A stretch of DNA of 26,248 nucleotides from Chara braunii (Eukaryota; Streptophyta; Charophyceae; Charales; Characeae): NCBI GenBank assembly GCA_003427395.1, contig BFEA01000718.1, forward strand, positions 698,748-724,995, written 5' to 3'. Both the position numbers and the translations under genes were made by a program. Under the pieces are notes generated by a model. That model did no database searches, was not told the DNA's origin, and saw nothing but the letters and a program-made list of their open reading frames with translations. Of this stretch, positions 25,591 to 26,248 are shown one piece after another. Position 1 is the stretch's first letter; each line of letters starts with the position of its first letter.

Positions 25591-26058
25591 CAGCTTCGGC
25601 GATTCTGATCAGTTAGGGAAGGCCGCTACAGACGGGGCTGGTACTCCCTCTGCTCAACCGATCAAACTAAAAGCTTGTTGATGGAGGAGGCACCCCGTTT
25701 TCTCTGATCTGCAAATCAGGTGCTCCCACTCCTGGGGAAAGCGGGAGGTCCCACGGCCCAATCACTCAAGGAATCCCCGCTGCTGACGGGGGCGGTCAGT
25801 TTTTGAACTACAGACATTTTATTACATTTTATTTTGATCCTTTATGATGCATATATGAAAATTCTATTTTCTTTTGCTGACAATCCCGCTTCACTTCTGC
25901 TTATATGAGTGACTTAAAGTCTTTCTCTCTTGCTCTCTGAGAGGGCTGGCTCGTTGTGATCGAGGAATATCAGGCCTGAAACCGAACAACAAAGAGAAAA
26001 AGAACCCTGGTTTGTTTCCTGAATAGCTTGATTTGTGAGTGTCCAACGCTGGATTATT

Positions 26059-26165
26059 TACAGAGAGAGGGAGAGAGAGAGAGAGGGGGAGAGAGACAGG
26101 CTGCACACAGAGAGAGAGAGAGAGGGAGAGAGAGAAAGAGGCAGAGAGAGGCAGGGTGCACGCAC

Positions 26166-26248
<83 letters not shown>
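26059..26248 (+). repeat. (GA)n microsatellite, cut by the window end
   Basis: GA-rich from 26059, interrupted by two related CAGGCTGCACACA/CAGGGTGCACGCACA words (26097-26109 and 26150-26166), then nearly pure GA from about 26168 to the last base. The array continues beyond the window. Confidence 0.95.

Overview
This looks like repeat-dominated nuclear DNA of a large plant-lineage genome. The only recognisable protein-coding locus is a hAT-superfamily DNA transposon of the plant DUF659 type. Around it lie tRNA-like (SINE-type) Pol III elements, U6 snRNA retropseudogenes, minisatellites, long CTT/GA/GT microsatellites and homopolymers, with a 79-base assembly gap inside a GT/GA tract. A charophyte such as Chara is my best guess from the style of the transposase and repeats. 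That is inference, not proof. I found no intact single-copy host gene, operon, rRNA or CRISPR array.

Layout. 1-2100: dispersed and short tandem repeats, one tRNA-like element with exact A and B boxes, and a full-length but decayed U6 pseudogene on the minus strand. 2100-4000: non-coding with a few hairpins. 4000-5010: three successive minisatellites with units of about 10, 20 and 37 bp. 5264-6928: an unusually dense string of about twenty mostly perfect stem-loops, which also holds diverged copies of a tRNA-derived repeat and a second U6 pseudogene. 7000-8990: more hairpins and a tRNA-Gly(GCC)-like element. 9010-9850: degenerate CTT arrays.

9876-13987: the hAT element. One reading frame runs from about 9890 to 13320 with no internal frameshift but four in-frame stops. 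It covers a BED-like zinc finger, the DUF659/RNase-H-like core, the hAT dimerisation region and a long acidic, basic and AT-hook C-terminal tail. Near 13987 is a candidate 3' terminus with four alternating copies of a 9-bp subterminal motif.

13990-19100: diverged copies of a composite dispersed repeat, tandem duplications, a perfect 24-bp foldback, and minus-strand remnants including a C2H2-like finger that may come from a retroelement. 19960-20570: hairpins, tandem duplications and a minus-strand LTR/primer-binding-site junction matching initiator tRNA-Met. 22950-23480: a degenerate 30-bp minisatellite that reads as a decapeptide repeat. 23600-25800: unrecognised sequence with another degenerate tandem array. 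26059-26248: a GA microsatellite cut by the window end.

The genes do not form a pathway. The window is a layered graveyard of DNA transposon, SINE, LTR and snRNA retrocopies plus expanding simple repeats. The most unusual signal is the 1.7-kb string of adjacent stem-loops, part of which can fold in two mutually exclusive ways.
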